A DNA stretch of 64,000 nt, from positions 124,001-188,000 of the forward strand of contig NZ_SGWQ01000001.1 in assembly GCF_004216555.1 (NCBI RefSeq). Direction: 5' to 3'. Position 1 is the stretch's first letter. Each line of letters begins with the position of its first letter. A program made the position numbers and the translations under genes. This stretch comes from Herbihabitans rhizosphaerae. Lineage in GTDB: Bacteria > Actinomycetota > Actinomycetes > Mycobacteriales > Pseudonocardiaceae. Below the pieces are notes generated by a model. The model did not search any database. It was not told the origin of the DNA and saw only the letters and a list, made by a program, of their open reading frames with translations. This document shows positions 53,000 through 61,669 of this stretch, in pieces.

Positions 53000-53290
53000 A
53001 TGGGAAGAACAGTTCGGTGGCTCGGTGCCGTGGCCGCGGCCGGCACGGTGGCGCTGTCCGGAGCGGGCGTGGCCGCGGCGACGCCGGCACCCGCGGTTTC
53101 CGGCTACTACACGGGATTCGGCTCCGGTTCGTCACAGCAGCTCGCACTCTGGTCGGCGCAGGATCAGGCGTACTGGAAGGCCAGTATTGGCGGGTTTCGC
53201 CGGTTCGACTGCCGCGTGACCTATTCGAACGTCACCGGTGGCCCGTATTCGTATTCGGCGTATGTGAACCTCTACTGCTGGCGGCCGTGA
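53000..53290 (+). CDS. small secreted protein of the lanthipeptide locus
   Basis: A 96-residue protein with a Sec signal peptide (MGRTVRWLGAVAAAGTVALS, cut near AAA-TP) and a mature part of about 68 residues: YYTGFGSGSSQQLALWSAQD, AYWKASIGGFRRFDCRVTYS, YSYSAYVNLYCW. Two Cys could pair. The start lies one base after the transporter stop. No known family; aromatic and Ser-rich composition suggests a compact extracellular fold, possibly an immunity protein or a partner of the peptide. Confidence 0.65.
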   Translation: MGRTVRWLGAVAAAGTVALSGAGVAAATPAPAVSGYYTGFGSGSSQQLALWSAQDQAYWKASIGGFRRFDCRVTYSNVTGGPYSYSAYVNLYCWRP

Positions 53291-53294
53291 ATCG

Positions 53295-54293
53295 TCAGAT
53301 CCAACCGCGGCGAGTGGCCTCGACGCCGGCTTCGAATCGGCTGCCGGCGTCGAGGCGCTCCATCAGCTTCGCCACTCGCCGCCGCAGGTGCCGCACCGAG
53401 ATGCCCGCCGCCCTGGCCGCCGTCTCGTCGGTACTCCCGGACGCCAGCAGCGCCAGCACCTGGCGGTCCTCGTCGGTCGGGACGAACGCCCGCTCGTCCT
53501 CCTCGTCCGCCCACGGCAACGGCCGCGCGGCGTCCCACAGTTGGTCGAACAGCCGCATGAAACCCATGACCAGGCCCGGCTGCCGCACGATCTGGCCGCC
53601 GAGGTGGCTGCGATCGGGATCGATCGGCACCACGACGACCCGCTTGTCCATGATGATCATCCGGTCCAGCGAGTCGTCGGTGATCCGCACGGCCGCACCG
53701 GCGGCCACGATGTCGCGCAGGTAGTCGCGGCAGTACTGGTCGGCGAGGAACGTCGTGTTGTAGATGATCCGCATGTCGACGCCGCGCCGCAGCGCCCGCA
53801 GGTCCAGCGGCCTGCTCGCGTTGAGCATCTCCTCGCTGAGCGCCCCGCCCGGCTGGACCGCGTACACGGTCGACCTGGTGAAGAAGGCCAGCTCCTCGAG
53901 CCGCTCCCGCAACACCTCGAGGTCGGTGACGCGTTCGATGCCGCTGTCCGGATCGGCGACCAGGCCGGCCCGTCCGGCGAACCGCATGCCCAGCTCGGCG
54001 ACCTCGGCCCGGGTGTCGCCGACGCGGCGGTGCATCCGCAGCAGCTCGTCCTCACGCCGCTCGATCAGGTCGCCGAGCGCGGACACCGGATGTGCCAGCG
54101 CCACGCCGAGGTCACCGTCCCTGGCCACCTTCGCCACGCCGAGTTCGACCAGGCCGTCCAGGATCTCGCGAGCCGTGTTCCGACCGCAGCCGATCAGGCC
54201 GGCGACGTCGGCCAGCGACATCGTCGGATCGTCGACCAGCGCGCGGTAGGCCAGCTCCTGCTGTTTGGTGAACCCCAGATCCGTCAGCGCCAC
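53295..54293 (-). CDS. TrmB/LuxR-type transcriptional regulator
   Basis: A 332-residue regulator with a TrmB-like winged helix at the N-terminus (LTDLGFTKQQELAYRALVDD; DVAGLIGCGRNTAREILDGL), a central effector domain (VYAVQPGGALSEEMLNASRP; VDMRIIYNTTFLADQYCRDY) and a C-terminal LuxR-type helix-turn-helix (TDEDRQVLALLASGSTDETA then ARAAGISVRHLRRRVAKLME). GTG at 54293 follows GGGGGTGAT. It is convergent with the lanthipeptide operon and is the probable controller of the 35-bp repeats. Confidence 0.82.
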   Translation of the reverse strand: MALTDLGFTKQQELAYRALVDDPTMSLADVAGLIGCGRNTAREILDGLVELGVAKVARDGDLGVALAHPVSALGDLIERREDELLRMHRRVGDTRAEVAELGMRFAGRAGLVADPDSGIERVTDLEVLRERLEELAFFTRSTVYAVQPGGALSEEMLNASRPLDLRALRRGVDMRIIYNTTFLADQYCRDYLRDIVAAGAAVRITDDSLDRMIIMDKRVVVVPIDPDRSHLGGQIVRQPGLVMGFMRLFDQLWDAARPLPWADEEDERAFVPTDEDRQVLALLASGSTDETAARAAGISVRHLRRRVAKLMERLDAGSRFEAGVEATRRGWI

Positions 54294-54427
54294 GGCATCA
54301 CCCCCAGGCTCCGGACAACCCGCACAGCATGTCCGGCCGCCGGGGCGTTGTCGAGCGTCGCCGCGATCGGCCGGCCCCGCCCCACGCCCCGATGTCCGAA
54401 ACTTAGCGATCGCTCCATTCATGTTCG

Positions 54428-54530
54428 GCGTACTTTAGCCCGCTAAAGTCCCTTGGCCGCAGCAAAGGCGCAGGTCAGCCACAGGTCGGGCGACGCGAAA
54501 TACGTGAAGGGTGTTGCGAATATGGGCGCG
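54428..54530. repeat. 103-bp dispersed element, copy B
   Basis: Same order of blocks as 27973-28073: GCGTACTTTAGCCCGCTAAA, GCGCAGGTCA, ACGTGAAG-G-GTGTTGC and GGGCGCG, at matching distances. It ends 30 bases beyond the HAAS-protein stop on the reverse strand, so here too the element lies downstream of a leftward gene. The remaining 160 bases of the gap to the LuxR-type gene show nothing recognisable. Confidence 0.75.
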
Positions 54531-54559
54531 TCCATCTCGCCGAGGGCGACGTCCGGTGA

Positions 54560-55234
54560 TCACACCAGGCACAGTGACAGCGAGCGCCTCGCCAGCAGGA
54601 CCAGCCGCACCGCGACGACCAGTGCGGTGAGGCTCGCCAGCAGCAGTGGGAAGGGCGTCACCGTGACGCCGAACCCGAACGCGGCCGAGCCGGCGACCAT
54701 GGCCAGCAGCGCGGCCAGGTGCACGGTCGCGGCGAGCATGGCGATGATCCCGCCGTGCCGGCCCACTCGCCACGGTTCGACCGAGGTGCGCGTCATGTAC
54801 CGGGACGCGATCAGCCCGAGCAGCGCCAGCCCGGTGATCATCCACACCGCCACGTCGTTGAACCGCGCGATCACCAGGAACCAGTCCGGCGCCGTCCAGT
54901 TCATGTTGGACCACGAGCCGAGCCAGAGCTGGCGGTTCAGCTCCCAGAACAGGTTCATCGCGAGCGGCACCAGCAACACGGTGCGCAGCGTGCGCAGGCT
55001 GTGCGCCACGCCCAGCTCGGCCTGGTACTCCCTGGCGATCTGGTCCACCGGCCCGAAGTCGGCGACCGCGAGCCGCCGCGCCTCGGCCTCGGGTTTGCCG
55101 GAGGAGGCGTACGCCTCGGCCGCGTCGACCAGTCCGTCGCGCGCCTCGGTGAGCAGGTCGGCCTTGATCGACGCCGGCCCGCGCAGCCGCCCGTCCAACT
55201 CGGCGAGATAGTCGTCGATGTCGTGCCCGGTCAT
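54560..55234 (-). CDS. HAAS-domain membrane protein (PadR partner)
   Basis: A 224-residue protein. The N-terminal HAAS/permease-prefix domain (DDYLAELDGRLRGPASIKAD; AEAYASSGKPEAEARRLAVA) is followed by four membrane segments (LLVPLAMNLFWELNRQLWL; VAVWMITGLALLGLIA; IIAMLAATVHLAALLAMVAG; LLLASLTALVVAVRLVLLA). Such proteins are encoded with PadR repressors and may sense membrane state. ATG at 55234 follows AGGGG; 20 bases after the PadR stop. Confidence 0.75.
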   Translation of the reverse strand: MTGHDIDDYLAELDGRLRGPASIKADLLTEARDGLVDAAEAYASSGKPEAEARRLAVADFGPVDQIAREYQAELGVAHSLRTLRTVLLVPLAMNLFWELNRQLWLGSWSNMNWTAPDWFLVIARFNDVAVWMITGLALLGLIASRYMTRTSVEPWRVGRHGGIIAMLAATVHLAALLAMVAGSAAFGFGVTVTPFPLLLASLTALVVAVRLVLLARRSLSLCLV

Positions 55235-55254
55235 GCCCCTGTTCACGCCCCTGC

Positions 55255-55593
55255 TTATGTCGGGGACGGCCATGGCCCACCTCCGAGAACGCCGTCGATC
55301 GCCGTGGTGAACTCCCGCCACGCGGTGCGTTCCTTGGCGAGCGAGCGCTCACCGGTCGCGGTGAGCCGGTAGGTGCGGCGCTTGCGGCCGCCGACCGTGC
55401 TCCACTCGCTGGCCACGTATCCCGCGCGTTCGAGCCGGCGCAGCGCCGGGTACACGGTGCCGGTCGGCAGGTCGAGCGCGCCGCCGCTGCGCAGCTGCAG
55501 CGCCTCGATGATCGCGTAGCCGTGCAGCTTGCCGCCGTCCAGCGTGGCGAGCAGGAGCGCGTCGAGATGGCCGCGCAGCGCATCCGCCTTCAT
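55255..55593 (-). CDS. PadR family transcriptional regulator
   Basis: A 112-residue winged-helix repressor: HLDALLLATLDGGKLHGYAI, IEALQLRSGGALDLPTGTVY, PALRRLERAGYVASEWSTVG and the basic wing GRKRRTYRLTATGE. It forms an operon with the HAAS protein, which it normally controls, and is divergent from cydA (145 bases). The spacer has AGTAG-N5-CTACT (55599-55613) and TAGGT-N5-ACCTA (55691-55705), possible operator sites. Confidence 0.9.
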   Translation of the reverse strand: MKADALRGHLDALLLATLDGGKLHGYAIIEALQLRSGGALDLPTGTVYPALRRLERAGYVASEWSTVGGRKRRTYRLTATGERSLAKERTAWREFTTAIDGVLGGGPWPSPT

Positions 55594-55738
55594 GAGTAGC
55601 CACCCTACTTGTCCTGGACTCGCGAGTCGTCCGTGACGCCCCTGATTTCCGATCTCAGGGTTGTCCCTGATTGCGTTCCGCCGCTACATGTAGGTTAGCT
55701 ACCTATCGCCGTACAACGCATCAAGCAAAGGCCACACC
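55594..55738. promoter_or_regulatory. divergent padR/cydA promoter region with two short inverted repeats
   Basis: The 145-bp spacer contains AGTAG-CCACC-CTACT next to the padR start and TACATGTA followed by TAGGT-TAGCT-ACCTA 34-48 bases before the cydA ATG. Either pair could bind the PadR dimer, or the second could bind a redox regulator of cydA (Rex-like). No consensus match is claimed. Confidence 0.4.
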
Positions 55739-57010
55739 ATGAGTGACGCCGTTGATCTCGCGCGAATCCAGTTCGCCACGACCACCTCGTTCCACTTCCT
55801 GTTCGTGATGCTGACGCTCGGACTGGTCACCCTGGTCGCGATCACGCAGACGCGATACACGTTGTCCGGCAACGAGAACAGGCGGGAAACTCTCAGCAGG
55901 ATGACCCGCTTCTGGGGCCACCTGTACGTGATCAACTACGCGCTCGGCATCGCGACCGGGATCGTCATGGAGTTCCAGTTCGGCATGAACTGGAGTGGGC
56001 TGGCCACCGTGGTCGGCGACGTGTTCGGCGCGCCGCTGGCCATCGAGACGCTGGTGGCGTTCTTCCTCGAGTCGACGTTCCTCGGGCTGTGGATCTTCGG
56101 CTGGGGCCGGCTGAACAAGTGGCTGCACCTGGCGCTGATCTGGCTCACCGCGCTCACCGCGTACGCCTCCGCGTTCTGGATCATGGTGGCCAACGCGTTC
56201 ATGCAGAACCCGGTCGGCTACGAAGTCATCGGCGACGGCGGCGACGCCACAGTGCGGCTGACCGACTTCGGCGCGCTGCTGTCCAACCCGATGTTCGGCG
56301 ACGCGCTGCTGCACGTGGTCGCCGGCGCGCTGGTGACCGGTGGGGTGTTCATGGCCGGCATCAGCGCGCTGCACTTCCTGCGGCGCACCACCGAAGTCGA
56401 GTTCTTCCAGCGCTCACTGCGCCTCGGTCTGGTGACCGCGGCGATCGCCGCGCCGGTGCTGATCGGCTTCGGCTTCGCGCAGTTCTCCACGATCGACGAA
56501 CTCCAGCCCGGCAAGGTGAGCGAGGGCGGCGATGCCGCGGCCGCCGCGCAGGCCGAACTGGTCGCGAGGTACGGCCCCGGTGACTACATCACGCCCGAGT
56601 GGGCGAACGGGCTGTTCGGCCAGATGATCGAGTTCGGCTTCCTGCTCACCCTGGCCCTGTTCGCGATGGTGCTGATGCTGTTCCGGGGATGGCTGTTCCG
56701 CCGCCGGCTGCCGTTGCGGCTGCTGGTGGTCATGATCCCGATCCCGTTCGTCGCGGCGATCTCCGGCTGGTTGTTCCGCGAGGTCGGCCGCCAGCCGTGG
56801 CTGGTGTACGGGCTGCTGCGCACCGAGGACGCGGCGAGCCACGTCTCGGTCGGGTCGATGTGGGTGTCCCTCGTCGTGTTCACGGCGCTGTTCGCGGCGC
56901 TCGCGGTCGCCGACTGGGTGCTGATCGCCCGGGTCGCCCGCCGGGGGCCCGCGCCGGCCGAGGCAGCACTGCCACCACGTCCCGTCACACCTGAACCCGT
57001 TGCGCTGTAA
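55739..57010 (+). CDS. cydA: cytochrome bd oxidase subunit I
   Basis: A 423-residue quinol oxidase subunit. Family haem ligands are visible: His19 in TTSFHFLFVMLTLG, His about 192 in DALLHVVAGALVTG, and the likely Met in the C-terminal region. The quinol-binding Q-loop is short (between about 245 and 300), which fits the S-type found in Gram-positives. It reduces O2 to water with high affinity. First gene of cydABDC; cydB follows after 11 bases. Confidence 0.95.
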   Translation: MSDAVDLARIQFATTTSFHFLFVMLTLGLVTLVAITQTRYTLSGNENRRETLSRMTRFWGHLYVINYALGIATGIVMEFQFGMNWSGLATVVGDVFGAPLAIETLVAFFLESTFLGLWIFGWGRLNKWLHLALIWLTALTAYASAFWIMVANAFMQNPVGYEVIGDGGDATVRLTDFGALLSNPMFGDALLHVVAGALVTGGVFMAGISALHFLRRTTEVEFFQRSLRLGLVTAAIAAPVLIGFGFAQFSTIDELQPGKVSEGGDAAAAAQAELVARYGPGDYITPEWANGLFGQMIEFGFLLTLALFAMVLMLFRGWLFRRRLPLRLLVVMIPIPFVAAISGWLFREVGRQPWLVYGLLRTEDAASHVSVGSMWVSLVVFTALFAALAVADWVLIARVARRGPAPAEAALPPRPVTPEPVAL

Positions 57011-57021
57011 GGGGATTGCAC

Positions 57022-58026
57022 ATGGACACGCTGTTGCTGGTCGTCATCGCGATGCTGTTCGCCGGGTACTTCGCGCTCGCCGGATTCGACTACGGGACCG
57101 GGTTGCTCTACCGCACGCTGGGCACCGACGAGCCGGAGCGGCGGCGGGTGCTCGGCACGGTCGGCCCGTTCTTCCTCGGCAACGAGGTGTGGCTGGTCGC
57201 CGCGATCGGGCTGATGATCGGCGCGTTCCCGCGCTGGGAGGGCGAACTGCTCTCCGGCGCGTACCCGATCGTTGTGGCGATCCTCGTCGGGTTGATCACC
57301 TTCACCGCCGCGTTCCAACTGCGTAGCCGCCGCGACGGTGCGCGGCGTCGCGTCTGGGACACGCTGGTGACCGGCGGCGCGGCGGTGACCGTCGCCGGCT
57401 GGGGGCTGCTGCTGGGCAACCTGGTGCGCGGCCTGCCGCTGGAGAACGGCCGGCCGGCGGGTGACGTGTTGGACCTGTTCTCGCCGTACGCGATCACCTG
57501 GGGCGTCGGGTTCGTGGCGCTGTTCGGGCTGCACGGCGCGGCCTTCATCGCGATGCGCACGGCGGGCAAGCTGGCCGAACGAGCCCGCCGCGCCGGCCGC
57601 GCGTGCGCCGGGCCCGCGGTGCTGTTCGTGGTGGCCGCCGGGGTGGGCGGCATGCTGTCCGACGAGGTCGGCGCTGCCGTGACGCGGCCGTGGCTGGCGA
57701 TCGGCGGCGCCGCCGTGTTCGCCGCGCTGCTGATGACGGCGAGTTCGTCACTCGCCCGGTATCGGCCCCGGATCGCGTTCGCCTGCACCACGACGGTGTG
57801 CGCGCTGCTGATGCCGCTGCTGCTGGCCGCCCGCTACCCGAACCTGCTGACGTCCACAGTGGACTCGAAGGTGCTCACCGTCGAGCAGGGCGTGGCCGGC
57901 GGGGCGACGCTGGACGTGCTCGGCTGGGTCGCGCTGGCGGTGATCCCGCTGGTGTTGCTGCTGCAGTGGACGGTGTGGTGGGGCAACCGCCGCAAGGTCG
58001 ATGAGCGCACGCCGCTGTTCTGGTAG
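57022..58026 (+). CDS. cydB: cytochrome bd oxidase subunit II
   Basis: A 334-residue eight-to-nine-span membrane protein: LLVVIAMLFAGYFALAGFDY and GTGLLYRTLGTDEPER at the N-terminus, the conserved GNEVWLVAAIGLMIGAFPRW, and YAITWGVGFVALFGLHGAAF. The ATG at 57022 with AAGGGGAT upstream was used instead of a TTG six bases earlier. Structural partner of CydA. Confidence 0.93.
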   Translation: MDTLLLVVIAMLFAGYFALAGFDYGTGLLYRTLGTDEPERRRVLGTVGPFFLGNEVWLVAAIGLMIGAFPRWEGELLSGAYPIVVAILVGLITFTAAFQLRSRRDGARRRVWDTLVTGGAAVTVAGWGLLLGNLVRGLPLENGRPAGDVLDLFSPYAITWGVGFVALFGLHGAAFIAMRTAGKLAERARRAGRACAGPAVLFVVAAGVGGMLSDEVGAAVTRPWLAIGGAAVFAALLMTASSSLARYRPRIAFACTTTVCALLMPLLLAARYPNLLTSTVDSKVLTVEQGVAGGATLDVLGWVALAVIPLVLLLQWTVWWGNRRKVDERTPLFW

Positions 58027-58032
58027 GCCGCC

Positions 58033-59625
58033 GTGATCGACAAGGTGCTGTTGCACGAGTTCCCGCGGTTGCGGCGCTACCTCGGCACACTCGCGATCTT
58101 CGCGAGCCTCACGGCGGTGCTGGTGCTGGCGCAGGCCGAGGTGCTGGCCCGGCTGCTGTCCGGCGGTGCTTCCTGGACGCTGTTCGCGCTCGCCGCCGCG
58201 GTGCTCGCCGTGCGCGCGATCTCCTTGTGGTGGCAGGGAAATCTCGCCTCGCGGGTGGCCGCCAGGGTGCAGGCGGACGTGCGCTCACGGGTGCTGCGAT
58301 CGGCCGCGGCTCCGGGCGGCGCGCCGTCCGGCGAGGTGTCCACGCTGGTCACCCGAGGTGTGGACGCGATCGAGCCGTACGTCGCCGGCTACCTGCCGAC
58401 CGTGCTGGTGTCGGTCACCGTGCCGCTGGCGGTCGTGGCGCGGCTGTTCTTCGTGGACTGGCCGTCCGCGTTGATCATCGCCCTGACGCTGCCGCTGGTG
58501 CCACTGTTCGCCGCGCTGGTCGGCGCGCACACCCGGCGGCGCACCGAGCGGCAGTACGCGCTGCTGTCCCGGCTGGGCGGTCACTTCCTCGACGTGGCAC
58601 GGGGTTTGCGCACGCTGATGCTGCACGGCCGGGCGCGGGCACAGTCGGACACGGTGCGCCGGATGGCCGGCGAACACGCCTCGGCGACCATGGGCACGCT
58701 GCGGGTGGCGTTCCTGTCCGCGCTGGTGCTCGAACTGGTGGCGACGCTGTCGGTGGCACTGGTGGCGGTGCCGGTCGGGCTGCGGCTGCTGACCGGCGGC
58801 GTGACGCTGCTGACGGCGCTGTTGGTGCTGCTGCTCGCGCCGGAGGCGTACCTGCCGCTGCGCGCGGCCGGCGCCCGGTTCCACGCGAGCGCCGAAGGGC
58901 TGGCCGTGCTGCGCCGCGCGATCGACCTGGAGCCGATCTCGGTGCCGCACAAGGGAAAGCGCGTCGACGCCCGAACGGCGGTCATTCGCTTCGAGAAGGT
59001 GACCGTTCGCTACCCCTCGCGCCCCGAGCCTGCCCTGAACGGGGTGAGCCTGACCGTGCGCCCCGGCGAACGCGTGGTGCTGGTCGGGCCGAGCGGCGCC
59101 GGCAAGAGCACGCTGATCGGTCTGCTGCTCGGGCTGGTCGAACCGGACGAGGGTCAGGTCACGGTGGACGGTGTCGACCTGCGCGACATCGACCTGGACT
59201 GGTGGCGCACCCAACTGTCCTGGGTGCCGCAGCGGCCGTGGCTGTTCGCCGGGTCGCTGGCCGACAACGTGCGGCTGTCCCGCCCGGACGCGACCGACGA
59301 CGAGGTGCGCGCCGCCGCCCACGCGGCCGGGCTCGACCGCGTGTTCGCCGCACGGGGAGACAGCGCGCTGGACGAGCGCGGCAGCGGGTTGTCCAGCGGG
59401 GAACGCCAGCGGGTGGCACTGGCCAGGGCACTGTTGCGGACCGACTCGCCGATCGCGCTGCTGGACGAGCCGACCGCCAGGCTGGATGTGCGCACCGAGC
59501 ACGCGGTGCTGTCCGGGTGGCGCAGGCTCACCGCCGGCCGGACCTCGATCGCCGTGGCGCACCGGCCGGCCCTGCTCGCCGGGGCGCATCGAGTGGTGCG
59601 GGTGCACGAGGGGCGGACCGCATGA
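58033..59625 (+). CDS. cydD: thiol-reductant ABC exporter subunit CydD
   Basis: A 530-residue ABC half-transporter with a six-span membrane domain and an intact ATPase: Walker A VGPSGAGKSTLIGLLLGL (about 355-363), Q-loop LSWVPQRPWLFAG, signature GLSSGERQRVALARALL, Walker B IALLDEPTARLD, H-loop AHRPALL. With CydC it exports Cys/glutathione-like thiols needed to mature the bd oxidase. GTG start six bases after cydB; the stop overlaps the cydC start (ATGA). Confidence 0.92.
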   Translation: MIDKVLLHEFPRLRRYLGTLAIFASLTAVLVLAQAEVLARLLSGGASWTLFALAAAVLAVRAISLWWQGNLASRVAARVQADVRSRVLRSAAAPGGAPSGEVSTLVTRGVDAIEPYVAGYLPTVLVSVTVPLAVVARLFFVDWPSALIIALTLPLVPLFAALVGAHTRRRTERQYALLSRLGGHFLDVARGLRTLMLHGRARAQSDTVRRMAGEHASATMGTLRVAFLSALVLELVATLSVALVAVPVGLRLLTGGVTLLTALLVLLLAPEAYLPLRAAGARFHASAEGLAVLRRAIDLEPISVPHKGKRVDARTAVIRFEKVTVRYPSRPEPALNGVSLTVRPGERVVLVGPSGAGKSTLIGLLLGLVEPDEGQVTVDGVDLRDIDLDWWRTQLSWVPQRPWLFAGSLADNVRLSRPDATDDEVRAAAHAAGLDRVFAARGDSALDERGSGLSSGERQRVALARALLRTDSPIALLDEPTARLDVRTEHAVLSGWRRLTAGRTSIAVAHRPALLAGAHRVVRVHEGRTA

Positions 59626-61199
59626 GTCCACTGTGGACAGTGTTCGGCGCGCGCCGGGCCGCGCTGCTGGGCGCCGGGCTCACCTCGGCCGCCGCCGAAC
59701 TTGCCGGCGTGACACTCACCGCGACCGCCGCGTGGCTGATCGCCAGGGCCGCCGAGATGCCGCCGATCGGCGCGCTGACCGTGGCGATCGTGGCGGTGCG
59801 CACGCTGGCGATCGGCCGCGGCGGGCTGCGCTACGCCGAGCGGCTCGCCGGGCACTCCGCCGTGCTGCGCTGTGTCGGCGAGCTGCGCGGACGGGTGTAC
59901 GACACGCTGCTGGCCCGGCGGACGGCGGCGCGCGACGCCGACCTGCTCACCCGCGTGGTGTCCGATGTGGACGCGACGCAGGACGCGGTGCTGCGGTGCG
60001 CGATCCCGATGGCGGTCGGGCTCACCGTGACGCTGACGGCGGGTGTCGCGGCCGCCTTCGCCGATCCGCTCGTCGCGGCCGTCGTGCTCGCCGGACTGGT
60101 GCTGACCTGCGTCGTGCTGCCGGCCGGTTCGCTCGCGCTGGCCCGGCGGACGGCGGCGGCCACCGCACCGGGACGGGCCAGGCTGGCCGAGCAGACCGCG
60201 GACCTGGTGCACGGCGCGGCCGAGCTGACCGTGTTCGGTGCGGTGCCGGATCGGCTGCGCGACGCGGACACGACGGTGCGCCGGCTGGCCCGATCGCAGC
60301 GCGGCACGGCGGCGGTCACGGCCGTGCTCGGAGCGGGCGCCGTCGTGGTCCAGGCGGTGACCTGCCTGGCCGTGATCATGCTCGGCATCGCTCGCGACCT
60401 GCCCGGACCGGTGGTGGCGGCGATCGCCCTCGGCGCGCTCGCGGCCATCGAGACCACGATCCCGCTGGCCGGGGCGGCGGCGCGCTGGGCGGAGGTGTCG
60501 ACCAGCGTGCGACGGCTGGGCGAACTGCTGACCGGGCCGTCCGCTGAACCGTCCACTGTGGAGGGTGTACGGCTGGAGGTGCCACCGGGGGCGCGCATCG
60601 GGGTGGTCGGTCCGACCGGCTCGGGCAAGTCCACGCTGCTCGACGGGTTGGCGCGGGAGCGGGTCGCCTGCGGTGTGCTGGCCGACGCGCACCTGTTCCA
60701 CACCAGCGTGCGGCACAACATCGCGATGGCGAAACCCGGTGCCACACAACAGGATCTGGACCGGGTGGCGGCGCTGGTGCGGCTGGACGAGTGGATCGCG
60801 TCGTTGCCCGACGGCTGGGACACGGTGCTGGGCGAGTCCGGCGCGACCGTCTCCGGCGGCCAGCGGCAGCGGCTGCTACTGGCCCGCGCGCTGCTCGCCG
60901 CGCCGGCCGTGCTGTTGCTGGACGAGCCTGTCGAAGGGCTGGATCACGCCATGGCCGACGCGGTCCTGGCTGACGTGCTCGCCGCGAGTGACACGGTCGT
61001 GCTGGTGACGCATCGGCTCGCCCCGCTGGCGCACGGGTTCGACGAGATCGTGGTGCTCGACGGCGGGCGGATCGCGCAGCATGGCACGCACGAGGAGTTG
61101 CTCGCCCGCGACGGGTACTACCGGCAGGCGTGGCTCGCCGAGCGGATGCTCGAATCCGGTTGCGGCACAAACGATCCGTCGCGCACCCTGTCGGCGTGA
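59622..61199 (+). CDS. cydC: thiol-reductant ABC exporter subunit CydC, shortened ATPase
   Basis: A 525-residue partner of CydD. The membrane domain is normal, but the ATPase is short: Walker A GPTGSGKST (about 330-338) is followed after only about 20 residues by HLFHTSVRHNIAMA (357 on), with LADA in the place of the Q-loop glutamine. About 25 residues present in E. coli CydC are absent. Signature VSGGQRQRLLLARA, Walker B VLLLDEPVEGLD and H-loop THRLAPL are kept. This site may be the degenerate one of the heterodimer, a known pattern for such exporters. Stop overlaps the next gene (GTGA). Confidence 0.88.
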   Translation: MSPLWTVFGARRAALLGAGLTSAAAELAGVTLTATAAWLIARAAEMPPIGALTVAIVAVRTLAIGRGGLRYAERLAGHSAVLRCVGELRGRVYDTLLARRTAARDADLLTRVVSDVDATQDAVLRCAIPMAVGLTVTLTAGVAAAFADPLVAAVVLAGLVLTCVVLPAGSLALARRTAAATAPGRARLAEQTADLVHGAAELTVFGAVPDRLRDADTTVRRLARSQRGTAAVTAVLGAGAVVVQAVTCLAVIMLGIARDLPGPVVAAIALGALAAIETTIPLAGAAARWAEVSTSVRRLGELLTGPSAEPSTVEGVRLEVPPGARIGVVGPTGSGKSTLLDGLARERVACGVLADAHLFHTSVRHNIAMAKPGATQQDLDRVAALVRLDEWIASLPDGWDTVLGESGATVSGGQRQRLLLARALLAAPAVLLLDEPVEGLDHAMADAVLADVLAASDTVVLVTHRLAPLAHGFDEIVVLDGGRIAQHGTHEELLARDGYYRQAWLAERMLESGCGTNDPSRTLSA

Positions 61200-61669
61200 A
61201 CATCGTCGCGATCACTGAGGACGACTGGGCCGCGCTGCGGGAGATCCGGCTGGCCGCGCTGGCCGACGCACCGCGCGCCTTCGGGTCCACTGTGGACAGA
61301 GAACGCGCGTTCGGTGAGGAGCGCTGGCGTGAGTGGACCCGCCGCGCCCAGGTGTTCCTCGGTGTCGTGGACGGCGTGCCGAAGGCGATCGCCGCCGGCA
61401 TGCTCGAGGCGGGCGAGGTGCAGCTGATCTCCGTCTGGGCGGCGCCGGGCGCGCGTGGCACCGGGCTCGCATCCGCCACGATCAGCGCGGTGATCGACTG
61501 GGCGTGCGCCGAGGGTCACCCGCGCGTGCGCACCTGGGTGGTCGAGGACAACCCGACGGCCGCGCGGCTCTACGAGCGCCTCGGCTTCCAGACCACCGGC
61601 ACCCGCATGCCGTACCCGAACGACCCGACCATCGACAAGATCGAACTCATCCGAAAGCTTTCGCCATAG
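61196..61669 (+). CDS. GNAT family N-acetyltransferase
   Basis: A 157-residue acetyltransferase: VNIVAITEDDWAALREIRLA at the start, the acetyl-CoA loop VWAAPGARGTGLASATISAV (about 80-98) and motif B WVVEDNPTAARLYERLGFQT. The GTG at 61196 overlaps the cydC stop. The last six codons (RKLSP, stop) lie in the first two units of the 12-bp repeat array. Substrate unknown. Confidence 0.85.
   Translation: MNIVAITEDDWAALREIRLAALADAPRAFGSTVDRERAFGEERWREWTRRAQVFLGVVDGVPKAIAAGMLEAGEVQLISVWAAPGARGTGLASATISAVIDWACAEGHPRVRTWVVEDNPTAARLYERLGFQTTGTRMPYPNDPTIDKIELIRKLSP

Noticed and set aside
58227-59621. Single large reading frame joining the region of cydD to cydC
   Set aside because: The frame before 59622 runs through cydD out of phase and encodes Arg/Gly-rich shadow protein; the true CydC start is the ATG at 59622.
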